Origin: Gnetum montanum
Taxonomy: Eukaryota; Streptophyta; Gnetopsida; Gnetales; Gnetaceae
Assembly: GCA_015680685.1 (NCBI GenBank)
Contig: MNCI01020374.1
Span: forward strand, 413,854 to 477,853
Length of the DNA: 64,000 bases
Direction: 5' to 3'
This document shows positions 24,561 through 36,260 of the stretch, piece after piece (position 1 is the first letter of the stretch; each line of letters begins with the position of its first letter). Under the pieces are notes generated by a model, which did no database searches, was not told the DNA's origin, and saw only the letters and a program-made list of their open reading frames with translations. A program made the translations under genes and the position numbers.

Positions 24561-24782
24561 TTTTATAATGTGATAGAATAGAATATTTTCATAACAATGG
24601 TCATACATTAATGATTTCTTTTGATGAGACAATGCATGAGAGAAAAGAACTAGCATTAGGAAAACTATTGATGTAAATAACTTATACGAAGGAATGTTTA
24701 AATGGGAAGGACCATTGTTATAAAATTCCATTTAAAAAATTTTAAACTTACATGTTCAAGTGGTATTAGGATGTTAGAACCT
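24561..24782. other. AT-rich spacer, nothing recognised
   Basis: Short ORF-free AT-rich DNA between the unidentified remnant and the tRNA-like repeat. Confidence 0.5.
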
Positions 24783-24912
24783 AAAATAAGTAAAGTAGAG
24801 AAACACCCAAAGATATATAGTCCAATTATATAACTTAGCATTGCCCATCGGAATCAAATCCGTGACCTAGAACTTCCAAATCAAGTGTCTTACCAGTATG
24901 CTAATACATCAT
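24783..24912 (-). repeat. tRNA-derived SINE-like repeat
   Basis: The minus strand has a Pol III A-box-like TAGCATACTGG (24893-24903) and, 43 nt downstream, a B-box-like GATTTGATTCC (24850-24860) differing from GGTTCGATTCC at two positions, one of them a CpG site. A non-tRNA tail with TTTGGGTGTTTCT follows. The layout fits a plant SINE head or a decayed tRNA pseudogene. Ends are approximate and no poly(A) or flanking duplication is seen. Confidence 0.4.
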
Positions 24913-25469
24913 TGTTCAATGCAAGCAAGATTAGAAAAGGCATGGTTCATAAATTAAGTAATTATGATCTTGATAAAATGAGATAAAAAATAATTATAGC
25001 TTGATTGTAAATAGTAATATTTTTATCAAGAATTTAGGTACTATTCTAGAATCTATGTATGGAAGATGGACTGAAGAAAATTAAATATGTGTAATTTCTT
25101 AAATAGGATTCAGGTGGTAGCATTCTACTATTGATCATCTTATTATTTTAAAATATGTTATTGATAGAGAATTTCACACAAGAAAAACTTTATCTACTTT
25201 ATAGATTTTTATTAGGCCTATAATTTTATCATTTAAAGAAAGTTATGAACATGATTACAAATTTTTAAATATCCTAGTGTTGTACCTACTTTTCTGGTTC
25301 ACCAAAGATCAAGACTATGTGTGATTTCAACATTGTCCTATGTGTGTTTAAGCATCAAATTTTCTAAAGGCATCATCACGAGGCACATTCTCAATTCTTG
25401 GAGATCCTTCAAGATCATTTGGATTCATAATCCATCTTATAGACTTTCATTTTTTATTACCTTGCAAAA
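24913..25469. other. AT-rich spacer, nothing recognised
   Basis: No ORF of interest, no repeat ends and no motif. It may hold older, more diverged units of the tandem array that starts nearby. Confidence 0.4.
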
Positions 25470-26113
25470 ATTCTAAAATCAAAATTTTTCAATGTATTGG
25501 AGGTAATGTAGATTTTGAATCAATCTTCCTTCAACATCACAAGATAAAAGGCACCAAATATACCTTCATAAGAATCATTTGTAATCTTTAGAGAATCTTA
25601 TCAACCATTCAGGATCATATTTGAACTTCTTGACTTTAGTTTCAGGAATTTTGAAAAATTTCATTAAAATGCTAAATATTTTTCTAAGTGTTGTCAATGT
25701 TGACATTCATGCTAAGGTGTCAATGTTAATGTTAGTATTAGCACCAAGAAAACTAGTACTAACACTCATGAACCTCATTAGAATTTCATTTGAACATGTA
25801 AAATGGATTTCTAGGGTCAGGAAAATTTATCAACAATAGTTTTAGCACTCTAGGCTTTTGAAATTGGCACTTTTTGCAAGTTTTTTTAAGACTTAGAAAA
25901 TCAATATTTTTGCTAAGTCTAAAATACCAACAAGGTTTCATAAGAATCACTAAGTCACCTTCTACATCTAGTTCATAGCATTTTACAAGATTATGGATCT
26001 TTTGACATTCAAGAACCATCATTTCAACTCATTCTAGGATTAGTTTCAACATTTTAGAAGTTAGAATTTTTAGACTAAAAATTAGTCAAAAAATTTCTAA
26101 CTTTCTAGTGAAT
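25470..26113. repeat. Diverged ~200-bp tandem repeat, left half
   Basis: A recurring block, AATTTTTCTAAGTGTT-like followed by GTCAATGTTGACATTCATGC or a GCTAATGTTAGCATTAGC-like palindrome, recurs near 25681, 25911 and 26103. The series continues across the inserted element near 35773, 35986 and 36198. Spacing is about 170-230 bp. Units are strongly diverged. Confidence 0.5.
26109..26113. repeat. Target-site duplication TGAAT, left copy
   Basis: TGAAT directly precedes the LTR at 26114 and recurs at 35602-35606 directly after the other LTR. This is the 5-bp duplication expected of LTR-element integration. Confidence 0.9.
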
Positions 26114-26952
26114 TGATGAGTGGCGAGGTATCCCTACGCTCAACCATACAAATATGAGCGTCCGCGCATGATCCGGTCGAATTCCAAGGACTAAGTGCTT
26201 ATGCACCTTTATAGAACAAGGATGGGTTAGTTAATCATTGTCTTCCCAAGCTTACTTGTATAGCACGGTTGTATGGTTAAGTAAACTTGAGGTATATGAT
26301 TTTTATATATTTTTATGTTTTATGTCTTGGTGCTAAAAAAGGAGAAGTGAAATAATTAAGTAACTAATTTAATTTAACTAATCAACTATGCTCTAACTAG
26401 TCCTCACACTAGCATTTATTCCCACTTGCCATACACATCCTGAACCAGTGCAACACTACTGGGATTACGAAATGCTAATCATTACTAGGTTACCAAGTGT
26501 TCCATGTATGCTCGAAGTGGTTGTACTGAGTGTGCTTACTTGGGAGAGTTAACAAGGTGAGAGAGGGAGAACATTAATTAACTAAGGAAAGCATTAAAGA
26601 ACTAGAAATAACATTAAATAAGCTATTCTAAAGGTTGCAAGGTTTATCACAAAGTTCATCTTTATTTTCGGCCACAAGGTATGCTCAAGTACACAATGCT
26701 CAAATAAAGATTCGTTCACTTTATGACTCCTATTGCGGGCACTCAGAAATAATTCTATCTCTGGAAGAGGAAAAAGACAAGAGTTCAGGTAAGGGACTAA
26801 GCATAATTGCCAAAACCAAGTGTGCTCGCCTCTTATTTATAGGCAACGAGACAGGTTCCAACATTGGATGTCCGATATCACTTGGAAGGCTCTGATATCG
26901 CAGACCCAATATCGCGGATGCGATATTGCAACCCTGATATCGTGGTTCATCA
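26114..26952 (-). repeat. 3' LTR of copy 3
   Basis: Plus-strand ends TGATGAG and TTCATCA. On the minus strand TATAAAT lies at 26835-26841 and AATAAA at 26661-26666 (about 170 bp apart, bounding a probable R region). GATATCGC/AATATCGCGG palindromes lie at 26875-26942 near the U3 end. Confidence 0.92.
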
Positions 26953-26962
26953 TACCCCCACA
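26953..26962 (-). promoter_or_regulatory. Polypurine tract, copy 3
   Basis: The minus strand reads TGTGGGGGTA immediately before the 3' LTR. Confidence 0.75.
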
Positions 26963-28990
26963 ACTGAATGAAAACTCATCCTGGAGTTCCTTACAAAATA
27001 TTGGGAAGGTATGGGATTATTGACTAAATGACAACTGACGGTGACATGGGGTGACAGTCTCAAAGTGCTTGGTGAATGGATCGACAAACATATTACAACA
27101 TTGGTGTTCATAATCATTATGGTGAAAATTGTACATAGATGACATCCAGACCCTCATTTGACAGTTTGAAGAGAGAGAGAAGAAAATGAGATGCATTGTT
27201 GTTGATGTCAGAATTGTGCATCCTGTTGTTCATCCATAGCCACGTGATGAAGCATGTTCCTTGCATAATTGCTTTCACTCCTGTCCATCTCAAGTGCTCC
27301 CTCCTATCCTAGTCCATTGTTCGTGTAATTGCCATCTACACACACAACACAACCACAAATTAGCAAGGATAGGTAAGATATAATGCAATTGATACCTTGC
27401 CTCAATATGAAGTACCTTGGTTGGGTTGTGGGTATGGTAGATACTGGGTTAGAGGTTTTTTAACTGATAACTACCCAAGGTGTAGGGGTGAGATAGGTAA
27501 TAGAATGGAAAAATTTGTGATGGGCCCCCCATGACTAAGAGTGAACCTTTGGTAGTGATAGGGTGGAAAAATTAAAGGAATAATAAAGATGAGAGAAATA
27601 ACAATGGTGAAGTTGATAAAATAGATGTCATGGATGGGGATGAAACGAGAAATGGCTAATTGCAAGAAATGTTTAAGGGAAAGGACTTAACAATTACACC
27701 AAAAAGGAATTCCAGTGGGTCCTCCCCAAAGCAAGCTCGTGGCCTTTATGCCTTGACAAACCCACAAACTAAAGAGTCTGTAGACTCTAGGAATGACATT
27801 TGGAAGCAAGAGTTAAAAAACTGACCCATAAGAATTTACCAAAGAATAACAATGCATCAACTAGGATATAGACTAATCATAAAATTGGTAATAAGGTGGA
27901 GTATGGAAAGTAATACGGGAAGAGAGGAGAGAATAAAATGGAATCCCAAAATCAAGGTTGTGTAAAGTCCCATTTGGAATATATGGTTAAGGTGAAAAAA
28001 TAAAATTTTATCCAAATCTAGAGTTAAACCAACCACATCCAGTGACTTCGCATCAACACACTTGACCAATCCATCCTCTTGGAGTAAAAAGGATGCTTCT
28101 ACAAAGCAACTACCATTCCATCAAGAAAAGAACATAAGAGGAGGAAGTGAGAAAGGGCCTTAGTTAGAGGGGACCTGTAGGCATGGGTAACATGTCTTTC
28201 TAGTGTCATAACCAGTTCTTGTAGCCCATGTTTCTTTATTATGTCTAAGGGACATGCTTTGAATTCTCACCAGTTTTTTCATAATGTGAGAACCACACCA
28301 TGTAAAGACTTATTTAGATTCATTCAACTTCATGATGTTTGGTCAATGGCAGAATGGCAGAAGAATTATGAAAAACATCCAAGTACCCAAGAGAATAGCT
28401 ACCACAAATGCGTCAAATCCCCTTGAAGTCACATCCTTTTCATCCATTTGAATCTTTCCTTGGTTCAAAAAGTACTAAGCCACTAGTTCATTAATAAGTT
28501 TATTTAGAAAACTGGATAGTACACTTCCAAAATAAATGGAGATCATAGAGTTGAATAGATGAAGGATGACATGGACTCATTTCCTATTTTATGAAAATAA
28601 ACAATATCTTAGTATCAACATTGAAAATCAAAGGTAAAAACCAAACATTATCAGTCCATACCATTATAATAAAAACCACCATCATGGGCACTTATTATGT
28701 GATGAGTGAAAGTAAATCAAACAAAGAAATAGTAAAAATGGTAAGGATGGTATAAAAAAAAGTAAATATGAAAAAATGTGTAAAACCAAAAATGTATAAA
28801 ACAAAAATGCAAAAAGAGCTGAGGGATTAGAATGGTTAGCATTGGTGGCCTTCTCCCCCACAACTGAGTTAGAGGGAGGAGATCTGAAATAACAAGCAGG
28901 GTTGTCCACCAATAGAGGTAGTATTGGTACTAGCTGTACTAGGCTCATGGAAAGGTTTGGTTTGTTGGATGTTGACCAAAAATTTCTTAT
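26963..28990 (-). other. 3' internal region of copy 3
   Basis: Non-coding or weakly coding region between integrase and the polypurine tract. The part 27660-28850 aligns with copies 2 and 4 (landmarks: GTGACTTCGCATC at 28041, GGGCCTTAGTTAGAGGGGACC at 28154, A-rich tail 28730-28810). A minus-strand patch CVDAKSLDVVG (28020-28065) is also seen in 44038-44247 and 63456-63638. The accessory module of copy 2 is absent. Confidence 0.6.
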
Positions 28991-30330
28991 CTGGGCTCTC
29001 AAGGTTGTAGATCATCATGGCCCCTGAAGGAAAGGTTTCATGGATAATATAAGGTCCTTTCCATAACGTTTGAAATTTAGTTCATTGTGGCACATGTGTG
29101 GGATTGGTTGATATTTAACTTTCCTAATCCTTAGGTCATGACATTGTTTGTTAAAGGCCTTATGCAGTTCATTACATGACAAGGTGGCTAATTGATTTTC
29201 ATCTAGCAAGTTAAGGTTCATCAATCATTCTTTCTATGCTAGATTAAGGTTAAGGTTGAGATGACATGTTGTAGATAGTGTACGGAGCTCATCTTGAATA
29301 GAAAGTGTTGGAAGTTTACCATACACTAACTCATAGGGAGAGTAGCCTACAGGGAGTTTCCATGTGGAGCAGTATGCCCAAAGAGCATCATTTAGTTTGG
29401 TGCTCCAATCTCACCTATACTTACTAATGATTCCTGTCAATATTTTGGTAATCTCCCTATTGGTGACCTCAACTTGACCATTTGTTTGAGGGTGATATGG
29501 TGTAGTTAGTTTATGTTCCACTCTTAAGCATTGCATCAACTTCCAAAAATTTTCACCTGTAAAATATGTACCATTGTCAGAAATAAGTGCACAAGGCACA
29601 CCAAACCTATTTACAATTTTTTGTTGAACAAATCGTGCAGCAGTAGATGATGTACAGTCCGTAACAGTGGTTGCTTCTACCCATTTTGTGGAATAGTCAA
29701 CAACAACAACAATGTAGGCCTTTCCATTGGACATTGGTGTAATAGGCCCCATAAAATCAATTCCCCATATGTCGAAGGGTTCTAAAGGTTGAATTCATTG
29801 TTGTGAACCATCCATCCTAGCAATCATTCCTCCATCACGTTGGCAGCACTCACAAGATCGGACAAAATGATGAGCATCTCAGAACAATGTAGGCCAATAA
29901 TATCCTGCAAGTAGGATTTTAATGGTTGTTCATCTCCTTGTGTATTGACCCCCACAAGGGCCCTCAGGTGTGTCTTGGAGAACTCGCAATTGATCTACAT
30001 TGGGAACACACCATCAGACCAAGCCATCGAGACATACCTTATAAATGTGCCCATTGATTTCTATGAAATATTTGACTTGGTGTAGAAACTGTTGTTTCTT
30101 TTTTACGTCTAACCCTTGTGGTGTTTGTTGTGTAAGGAGATAGGTAAGAATACTACTATACCAATTTGTCTCTGTGGTTAATTGATTATTTACTACACGT
30201 ACAAAGAGGAGTTCATTAGGAAAGTGACCAGAAAGCAAATATTCATCCTCTTTGTTGTCCCACCTTAATTGAGATGAATGATTGACAATAACGTTCTCAA
30301 TGCCTTTACTATCTATCATTATAAGATCGA
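28991..30330 (-). pseudogene. pol (IN): Integrase, copy 3
   Basis: Zinc-binding segment AHHFVRSCECCQRDG near 29840-29890 (HHCC type). The core in the open frame 29752-29411 includes [26 protein letters not shown] and [24 protein letters not shown] just upstream supplies the first catalytic Asp, ISDNG the second and GQVEV the Glu. The C-terminal part (ALWAYCSTWKLPVGYSPYEL near 29300-29390; frame 29224-29015) is separated by stops. The frame 30319-30014 upstream is the RNase H to integrase linker. It is the best preserved integrase in the window. Confidence 0.9.
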
Positions 30331-31480
30331 ACTCTTGTAAGATTATGAACCATCATATGATGTGAGGGCTCACTGTTGGTTTATTTAGCAGGAACCAAAT
30401 TGCACTATGGTCTGTGTGTACAAATACCTTATAGCCCAATACATAGTGCCTAAACTTATCTAGTGCAAACACCATTTTTTGTTGTGGTGTAGTTGAGTTA
30501 GGCACTAGCAATACTTCGACTTGCACAGTGAATGTAATAGGGTCATTTATGATTATCTAACTATGTAAGTACGGCTCCTAGAGCATAGTTGGATACATTA
30601 GTCATTATGTGGAATGGTCTGGACCAGTCAGGAGCTTGTAGAATAGGTATTTCTACAAGCTTCTTTTCTAAGGTTTGGAAAGCTAGTTCACATTCCTTGG
30701 TCCATTCAAAAGGTATGTCCTTTTTCGTTAGTTCAACCAATGGTTTTGCAACCTTTGAAAAGTTTTCTATGAATCTTCTATAATAGCCAGTGTGTCCAAG
30801 GAATGATCGAATGTCTTTTATAGTTTCAGGTTGATGCGTGATTCCTAGGATGACTTTGATCTTTTCGGGGTCTACCTCTATCCTTGTTTGTAAAATATTA
30901 TGCCCTAATACTATGACTTCTTGGACCATTAAATGGATTTTTTTGCCAATTGATCCTTAAATTGGTTTCAACACATCGTTTGAGTACTTACTCTAATCGA
31001 TCCAATGCTTGATTGAAGTCAGCTCTGTAGGTGGAGAAATCATCCATGAAGACCTCCACACCATTTCCTATTTGCTGCTGAAATATTCTTAGAACCATAC
31101 GTTGAAACGTTGTAGGAGCATTGCACAAGCTAAACGACATCTGTTTGTATGCAAATGTCCCCCAAGAACTTGTGAACGTAGTCTTGGATTGGTCTTCTGG
31201 TGCTATTTGGATTTGACTATACCCACACTGTACCCATCTAGGAAACTATGGTAGCGGTGCCCTGCAATGGTATCTAAGACTTGGTCGATGAATAGCAATG
31301 GGAAGTGATCTTTAAACGTTGCCATGTTTAGTAGCCTAAAATCTATAAACACCCTCCATTTACCTTCCTTTTTGGGCACAATAACTAATGGACTAACCCA
31401 TTCACTATCAGCAATGGGGTAGATGAACCCAGCTTTAAGAAGCTTTTCAATTTATTCTTTAACCACTTGCTTAAGCTTTG
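30331..31480 (-). pseudogene. pol (RT-RH): Reverse transcriptase-RNase H, copy 3
   Basis: The open frame 30929-30561 covers the end of the RT and the start of RNase H (SFLGHTGYYRRFIENFSKVA; KPLVELTKKDIPFEWT). Upstream the minus strand shows the palm with GVEVFMDDF near 31035, so both catalytic Asp are kept, and further up GKWRVFIDFRLLNMATF near 31330-31370. RNase H continues with FRHYVLGYKVFVHTDHSAIW near 30400-30450. Frameshifts occur near 31200 and 30540. Confidence 0.9.
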
Positions 31481-32200
31481 GGTTCAGTCACCTTTGCAGT
31501 TTTTGTCGAAGCTTCATGCAAGGGTTAGTGTAAATCCTATGTTGGCATATCCTAGGATCAAACCCTCAGTTGGTTCCATGCATATAGTTGAATTTCTCTC
31601 TTGGTTAATTGTTAGCCACTGGGTACCTTCCTGTCTTGTGGTTGCTGCATATAGGCATCTTTATATCTTTGTTACTTGTGCACACTAGTTGCATGCAGGC
31701 ACTATTAAATGTTGTACAAATTAAGACTTCTACACACAATTACACCCTGTGCCATTGTATGTGATGCATGGAACTTTCTTCTTCTTGATCTTTCCAAACA
31801 TATTTTTCTTTGATATTTCTAGGGAAAGATCATATATTCCTAGGCATGCATCAATTGTGCTTAGCCATGCTCTTCTCATTATGATTGGGAAGTCCCCCTT
31901 ACCATTTGACTTGAATCACTAGAAAGTCGGCTAGATACGACCACCCACAAAAAGTGGTAACAATGTCCTCCACTAGTCCCAATGGAATAGTGATAGACTA
32001 GTTAGCCAACTCTAAATGAATGTTACTCTTTTTTAGTGGAGGCAAGTTCCAAGCTTTGTACATTTCGTGGGAGATTAAGTTGACATTAGAACTTGAATCC
32101 AAAACAGCTTTACACAATTCATTCCTAGCAATTTATAGATATATAAGAGGACTTCTAGGATTAGAAAATTTCCTAGGAAGATGGCTAGCTTTAATCCAAT
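31481..32200 (-). pseudogene. pol (PR): Aspartic protease region, copy 3
   Basis: The minus strand reads VLDSSSNVNLISHEMYKAWN near 32050-32110, ITIPLGLVEDIVT near 31960-32010 and a PXIMRRAWLS-like block near 31860-31890. The active-site third position is Ser (AGT). A Cys/His patch and CLYAATT near 31640 lead into the RT without a clear boundary. Confidence 0.75.
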
Positions 32201-33045
32201 TGGTGATGGCATGAGTCAACATGACCATATGTGTTAGGCATGATTTTTGGTTTGAAGGGAGTTCCAAAGTTTCTAATGTTGGTGAGGCGTTTGGAGGATC
32301 AACCTCTTGTGGTTGCAAGGACTTAGGTAGACTATTGGTTCTAAAGAAGGATCTCTTTCTTGTACGGTTGTTTGAACCAATAGTAGGTTGAGGATTAATA
32401 GCCCTTGTAGCATTACGTTGCTGTGGCTGGGTAGGGAGCTCACCCTACATAGCTAGAGCAAGTGGTAATGGAGCTAAGGGTGGAATAGATGTAGCTGGAT
32501 GAGAAGGATAGTATGTTTTTGAAACATCACCCCTAGGAGAAGGAGTTCTATAGTACTCATGGCCTTGGTAGTGAGGCTGGGGAGTAATGTGACTAGTGGA
32601 GTCATGTGAAGAGATTGGCTGCTGCACATAGTATCCATACAGGTCAGGTTGACGGTAAGGGTACTATTGATGTGGTGGTGGCATTCCCCATGATTGTGGN
32701 GGTATCCGAATCCACAACCTCTTCGATGATGGCCACTTTGCCCTTACCTTTGTTATGTGCATATTCAACTTCTCTCTTTTTTCTCTTTTCTCGATCACTA
32801 CCTTCCTCTCTAGACTCCTCTACTATTTTGAGAACTGTTTGAATTTATTATCTAGGGAGTCCCACATTTGATCTACCTTTGCTGATACTTCCAATGCCAA
32901 TTTTTGAATGGGAAAAGTTTTCCTATTCACCATCTCTTCAAGTCGTGACTCTTTCTCATCCTTACAAAATCTAACTCCCTTCTTCCAAAGGGAAGGATCT
33001 CTATTATATTCTTCCATACTTTCTCTTTTCCTTAACTCACCTTCN

Positions 33046-33170
33046 CTTACCGTCAACCTGACCTGTATGGATACTATGTGCAGCAGCCAATCTCTTCACA
33101 TGACTCCACTAGTCACATTACTCCCCAGCCTCACTACCAAGGCCATGAGTACTATAGAACTCCTTCTCCT
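33046..33170 (-). repeat. N-bounded inverted copy of 32535-32659
   Basis: 125 bp between Ns at 33045 and 33171 that is, as far as I can read, the exact reverse complement of 32535-32659. It interrupts gag. Probably a misplaced read or gap-fill rather than biology. Confidence 0.85.
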
Positions 33171-33507
33171 NCCTCTTTCGCAACTTGCTCCAATAATCTT
33201 TGTACTTGATGGGCCCTAAGCTCAGATAGTCTTCCTTGGGCATAAGTCCCAAGGGTTCTTTGCGTTTCATGCCTAAGTCCATCTACGAGATGGCGTAGTT
33301 TTTCCCTCTGCGAGTAATCATGGCCTAGGAAATGATGTAACAATGCATAATATCGGCCCATGGTAGCGTCCAAGGGTTAATGTCCTCCTTGTTTTCATCC
33401 TTGGATTTTCTTTCACAGGTTGGACACTCGTGAGTATGTCTAATACTTATTGTTGAACAGTTCTAACATGGTAATCCATCAGCAAATGGATTCCAGTTCT
33501 AAGGATN

Positions 33508-33577
33508 TTGCATGTCCCAAGTGAAAATGAGGGTGGTGAACCTATCTCAGGAGGTTTTCCACAAAACAATGTTCCTC
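33508..33577 (-). repeat. N-bounded inverted copy of 34160-34229
   Basis: About 70 bp between Ns at 33507 and 33580 matching the reverse complement of 34160-34229. Same pattern as 33046-33170; probable assembly artefact. Confidence 0.85.
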
Positions 33578-34744
33578 TCNGCACATGCATTGTGAAATGC
33601 TTGTAGATGATTTTGAGGGGCAGCATTGTATTCCCTTTCAAATCGTGGGATATTTTTCATGTCCAATCTTTGATCCTACTATCTTTTTGGTGCCTTTTTG
33701 GGATCCTAACGGCCTCAGTTATATCTAGCATACTTCAAGTAGCGAGTAGGGGTTCATCATTATCATACTATCTATGGTGTTTATGATGCCTATGATGTTC
33801 CCTACTTTCCCTCCTTTTATGATGAGTTTCTCTAGAATGCCCTTGTCCCCTTTCTCAACTATTTCATCTACGATCTCTATTTCATTCACCATTATCCTCA
33901 GGGTCATCTCCTTTGCGATTGTGTTCAGATCTTGAAGGAGAGGGTGAAGGTAAAGAAGGAGGAGGACTGGTACCATGACGATGCCTGCTACCTTCCCTTC
34001 AGTGGTCACGTCCTTGATCACGGTTATGATTAGAATGTCCATCTTTATTATGCATTTGTATTCCTTTTTTAGACCCTTTGTGTCCATTGGTATTAGAACC
34101 TGGGTTATGGATGGTTGAGTGAAGGTTCTGATACACAACCCCTTGACCAAAGCCAATGGGAGGAACATTGTTTTGTGGAAAACCTCCTGAGATAGGTTCA
34201 CCACCCTCATTTTCACTTGGGACATGCAAGATATCTTGAGACCACTTACCCTTCATAGATTTGTGATGTCTCTCCTATTGTAGGTCCCTTTGATGTTGTG
34301 CCTTCGTGGGTCAATACTCTCTCAAGTCATGTTCATGCACAATGTATTCTGCCTATAAGTGCTGCATACCAATTCGTGTGAGAGCACGAAGAAGCATGCT
34401 TGGGATTGAGCAATTGGGAGGTAAAACTATGTTACCTTCTAAATCTTGCCAACATAGTTGTTCATCCTGGTGGAGGATAAAGGTGAAGTTTGGTATATAC
34501 TCATTTGGATGAACATATACCACATGAAACTATTGGGGTACTGGTGGGTCATCATGTGTACTATGCCTCTGATTGTTCCCTGTATCAGACCTAGGTGGTG
34601 AAGCACTTTCATAAGAAGAAGGAGACATGATTAATTATTCAATGTGCAATATTCCTCTTGATGATTGTAAAATAACCAACCCTAAGGATTTGTTCCAATG
34701 ATGGGAAGATTTTCTAAGTTCTAATTAGCATACAAACAACAATG

Positions 34745-34762
34745 TCCCTGACAATGGTGCCA
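34745..34762 (-). promoter_or_regulatory. Primer-binding site, copy 3
   Basis: The minus strand reads TGGCACCATTGTCAGGGA one base inside the 5' LTR. tRNA-Asp type with CpG-to-CA changes. Confidence 0.7.
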
Positions 34763-34763
34763 A

Positions 34764-35601
34764 TGATGAGTGGCGAGGTATCCCTACGCTCAACCATATG
34801 AATACAAGCATCCATGCACGATCTGGTTGAATTTCAAGGACTAAGTTCTTATGCACTTTTACAAAACAAGGACGGGTTAGTCAATCATTGTCTTCCCAAG
34901 CTTACTTGTATAGCACGATTGTATGGTTAAGTAAACTTGAGGTATATGATTTTTATATATTTTTATGTTTTATGTCCTGGTGCTAAAAAGGGAGAAGTGA
35001 AATAATTAAATAAATAATTTAATTTAACTAATCAACTATGCTCTAACTAGTTCTAACACTAGCATTCGTTCCCACTTTCTGTACACATCCTGGACCAGTG
35101 CAACACTACTGGGATTACCAAATGCTAATCGTTACTAGGTTACCAAGTGTTCCACGTATGCTCAAAGTGGTCATACTGAGTGTGCTTACTTGGGAGAGTT
35201 AACAAGGTGAGAGAGGGAGAACATTAATTAACTAAGAAAAGAATTAAATAGCTGTAAATAACATTAAATAAGCTATTCTGAATGCTGCAAGGTTTATCAC
35301 AAAGTTCATCTTTATTTTCGGCCACAAGGTATGCTCAGGTACAGAATGCTTGGATAAATATCCATTCACTTCATGACTCCTACTGCAGGCACTCAGAAAT
35401 AATTCTATCTCTGGAAAGGGAAAAAGGCAAGAGTTCGGGTAAGGGACTAAGACTAATTACCAAAACCAAGTGTGCCCACCTCTTATTTATAAACAACAAG
35501 ACAGGTTTCAACATTGGATGTCTGATATCGCTTGGAAGGCTCCATATCGTAGACCCGATATCGTAGATGTGATATCACGGCCCTGATATCGTGGCTCATC
35601 A
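34764..35601 (-). repeat. 5' LTR of copy 3
   Basis: 838 bp, pair of 26114-26952. On the minus strand TATAAAT lies at 35485-35491 and AATAAA at 35311-35316; GATATCG palindromes lie at 35522-35592. Followed by TGAAT. Confidence 0.93.
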
Positions 35602-36260
35602 TGAATGTTGATGCTAATGTTAGCATTAGCATCATTGAGCTTGACATTGTATGAATAACCACTACCCATTAGCATTCATGTCTTCCAAGATCCTCAACAA
35701 TCGTTAACATTGGTTTGAAGGTCGAATAGGATCTGGAGTTTAAAAACTATCACTTGGTGAAAAGTTAAAAATTTCGCTAGTGTTAGTAACACTAATGCTA
35801 ATGTTAATATTAACATTAGCATCCCCACTTTATGGCCTCAATGAGTAATAATGTCTACATTTTTCATTAACATGCAACATTATGTTGAGGCTTCTTGGAT
35901 GTCCCGGTGGCATTTGATAGTAATTTAAAGGTGGAAAAATCTCTTAGAAGCTCAAAATCCTAACTTTGTTAAAATACCAAAATTTTTGCTAAGTATGGCT
36001 TACATTGATGCTAGTATCAGTGTTAGCACTTTTGGCATTAGCATCATCCAATCTATAACATCTAAAATTGACATTGAAAACTTTCTTGTAGCCTCCTAGC
36101 TTCCTCAACATTATCTTAGCATCATCCAACATCAATTAGGAGGTCAAATAGTATCTCAAGAGTTAGAAATTGATACTTTGATAGAAATGTGAAAATTTTC
36201 CTAAGTGTTAGTGATGTTGATGCAAATTTCAATGTCAACGTCACCTCACCATGTTACTAT
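35602..36260. repeat. Diverged ~200-bp tandem repeat, right half
   Basis: Starts with the TGAAT duplication and continues the array of 25470-26113. GCTAATGTTAGCATTAGC-like palindromes lie at 35612-35630 and 35794-35822, and related blocks at 36004-36048 and 36205-36238. The common phrase TTTTGCTAAGT/TTTCGCTAGTGTTAG recurs at 35773, 35986 and 36198. Confidence 0.55.

Larger units (their letters stand above)
32201..34628 (-). pseudogene. gag: Gag, copy 3, with assembly faults
   Basis: The start at ATG 34628 (MSPSSYESASPPRSDTGNNQ) is favoured because NPNEYIPNFTFILHQDEQLC follows in frame and matches the other copies. Downstream come a Ser/His/Arg-rich polar region (34000-34256), a capsid-like block broken near 33480-33600, the open frame 33373-33152 (RHLVDGLRHETQRTLGTYAQ), the frame 33056-32823 (coiled region), and a Pro/Gln/Tyr-rich tail (32627-32445). 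Single Ns at 32700, 33045, 33171, 33507 and 33580 mark damage. The N at 32700 replaces roughly 240 bp present in copy 4 at about 46195-46440. Function is as for other gag copies. Confidence 0.85.
26114..35601 (-). mobile_element. Complete Athila-like Ty3/gypsy retrotransposon (copy 3)
   Basis: 9.5 kb with two LTRs of similar length (839 and 838 bp), TGATGAG/CTCATCA ends, primer site, polypurine tract and a perfect TGAAT target duplication. Minus-strand order is gag, protease, RT-RNase H, integrase and 3' region. The RT FMDD box and the integrase acidic residues are intact, but the reading frames contain stops and frameshifts. LTR differences are mostly transitions, so the insertion is old. 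Five single Ns and two N-bounded inverted segments affect gag and look like assembly faults. Confidence 0.93.
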
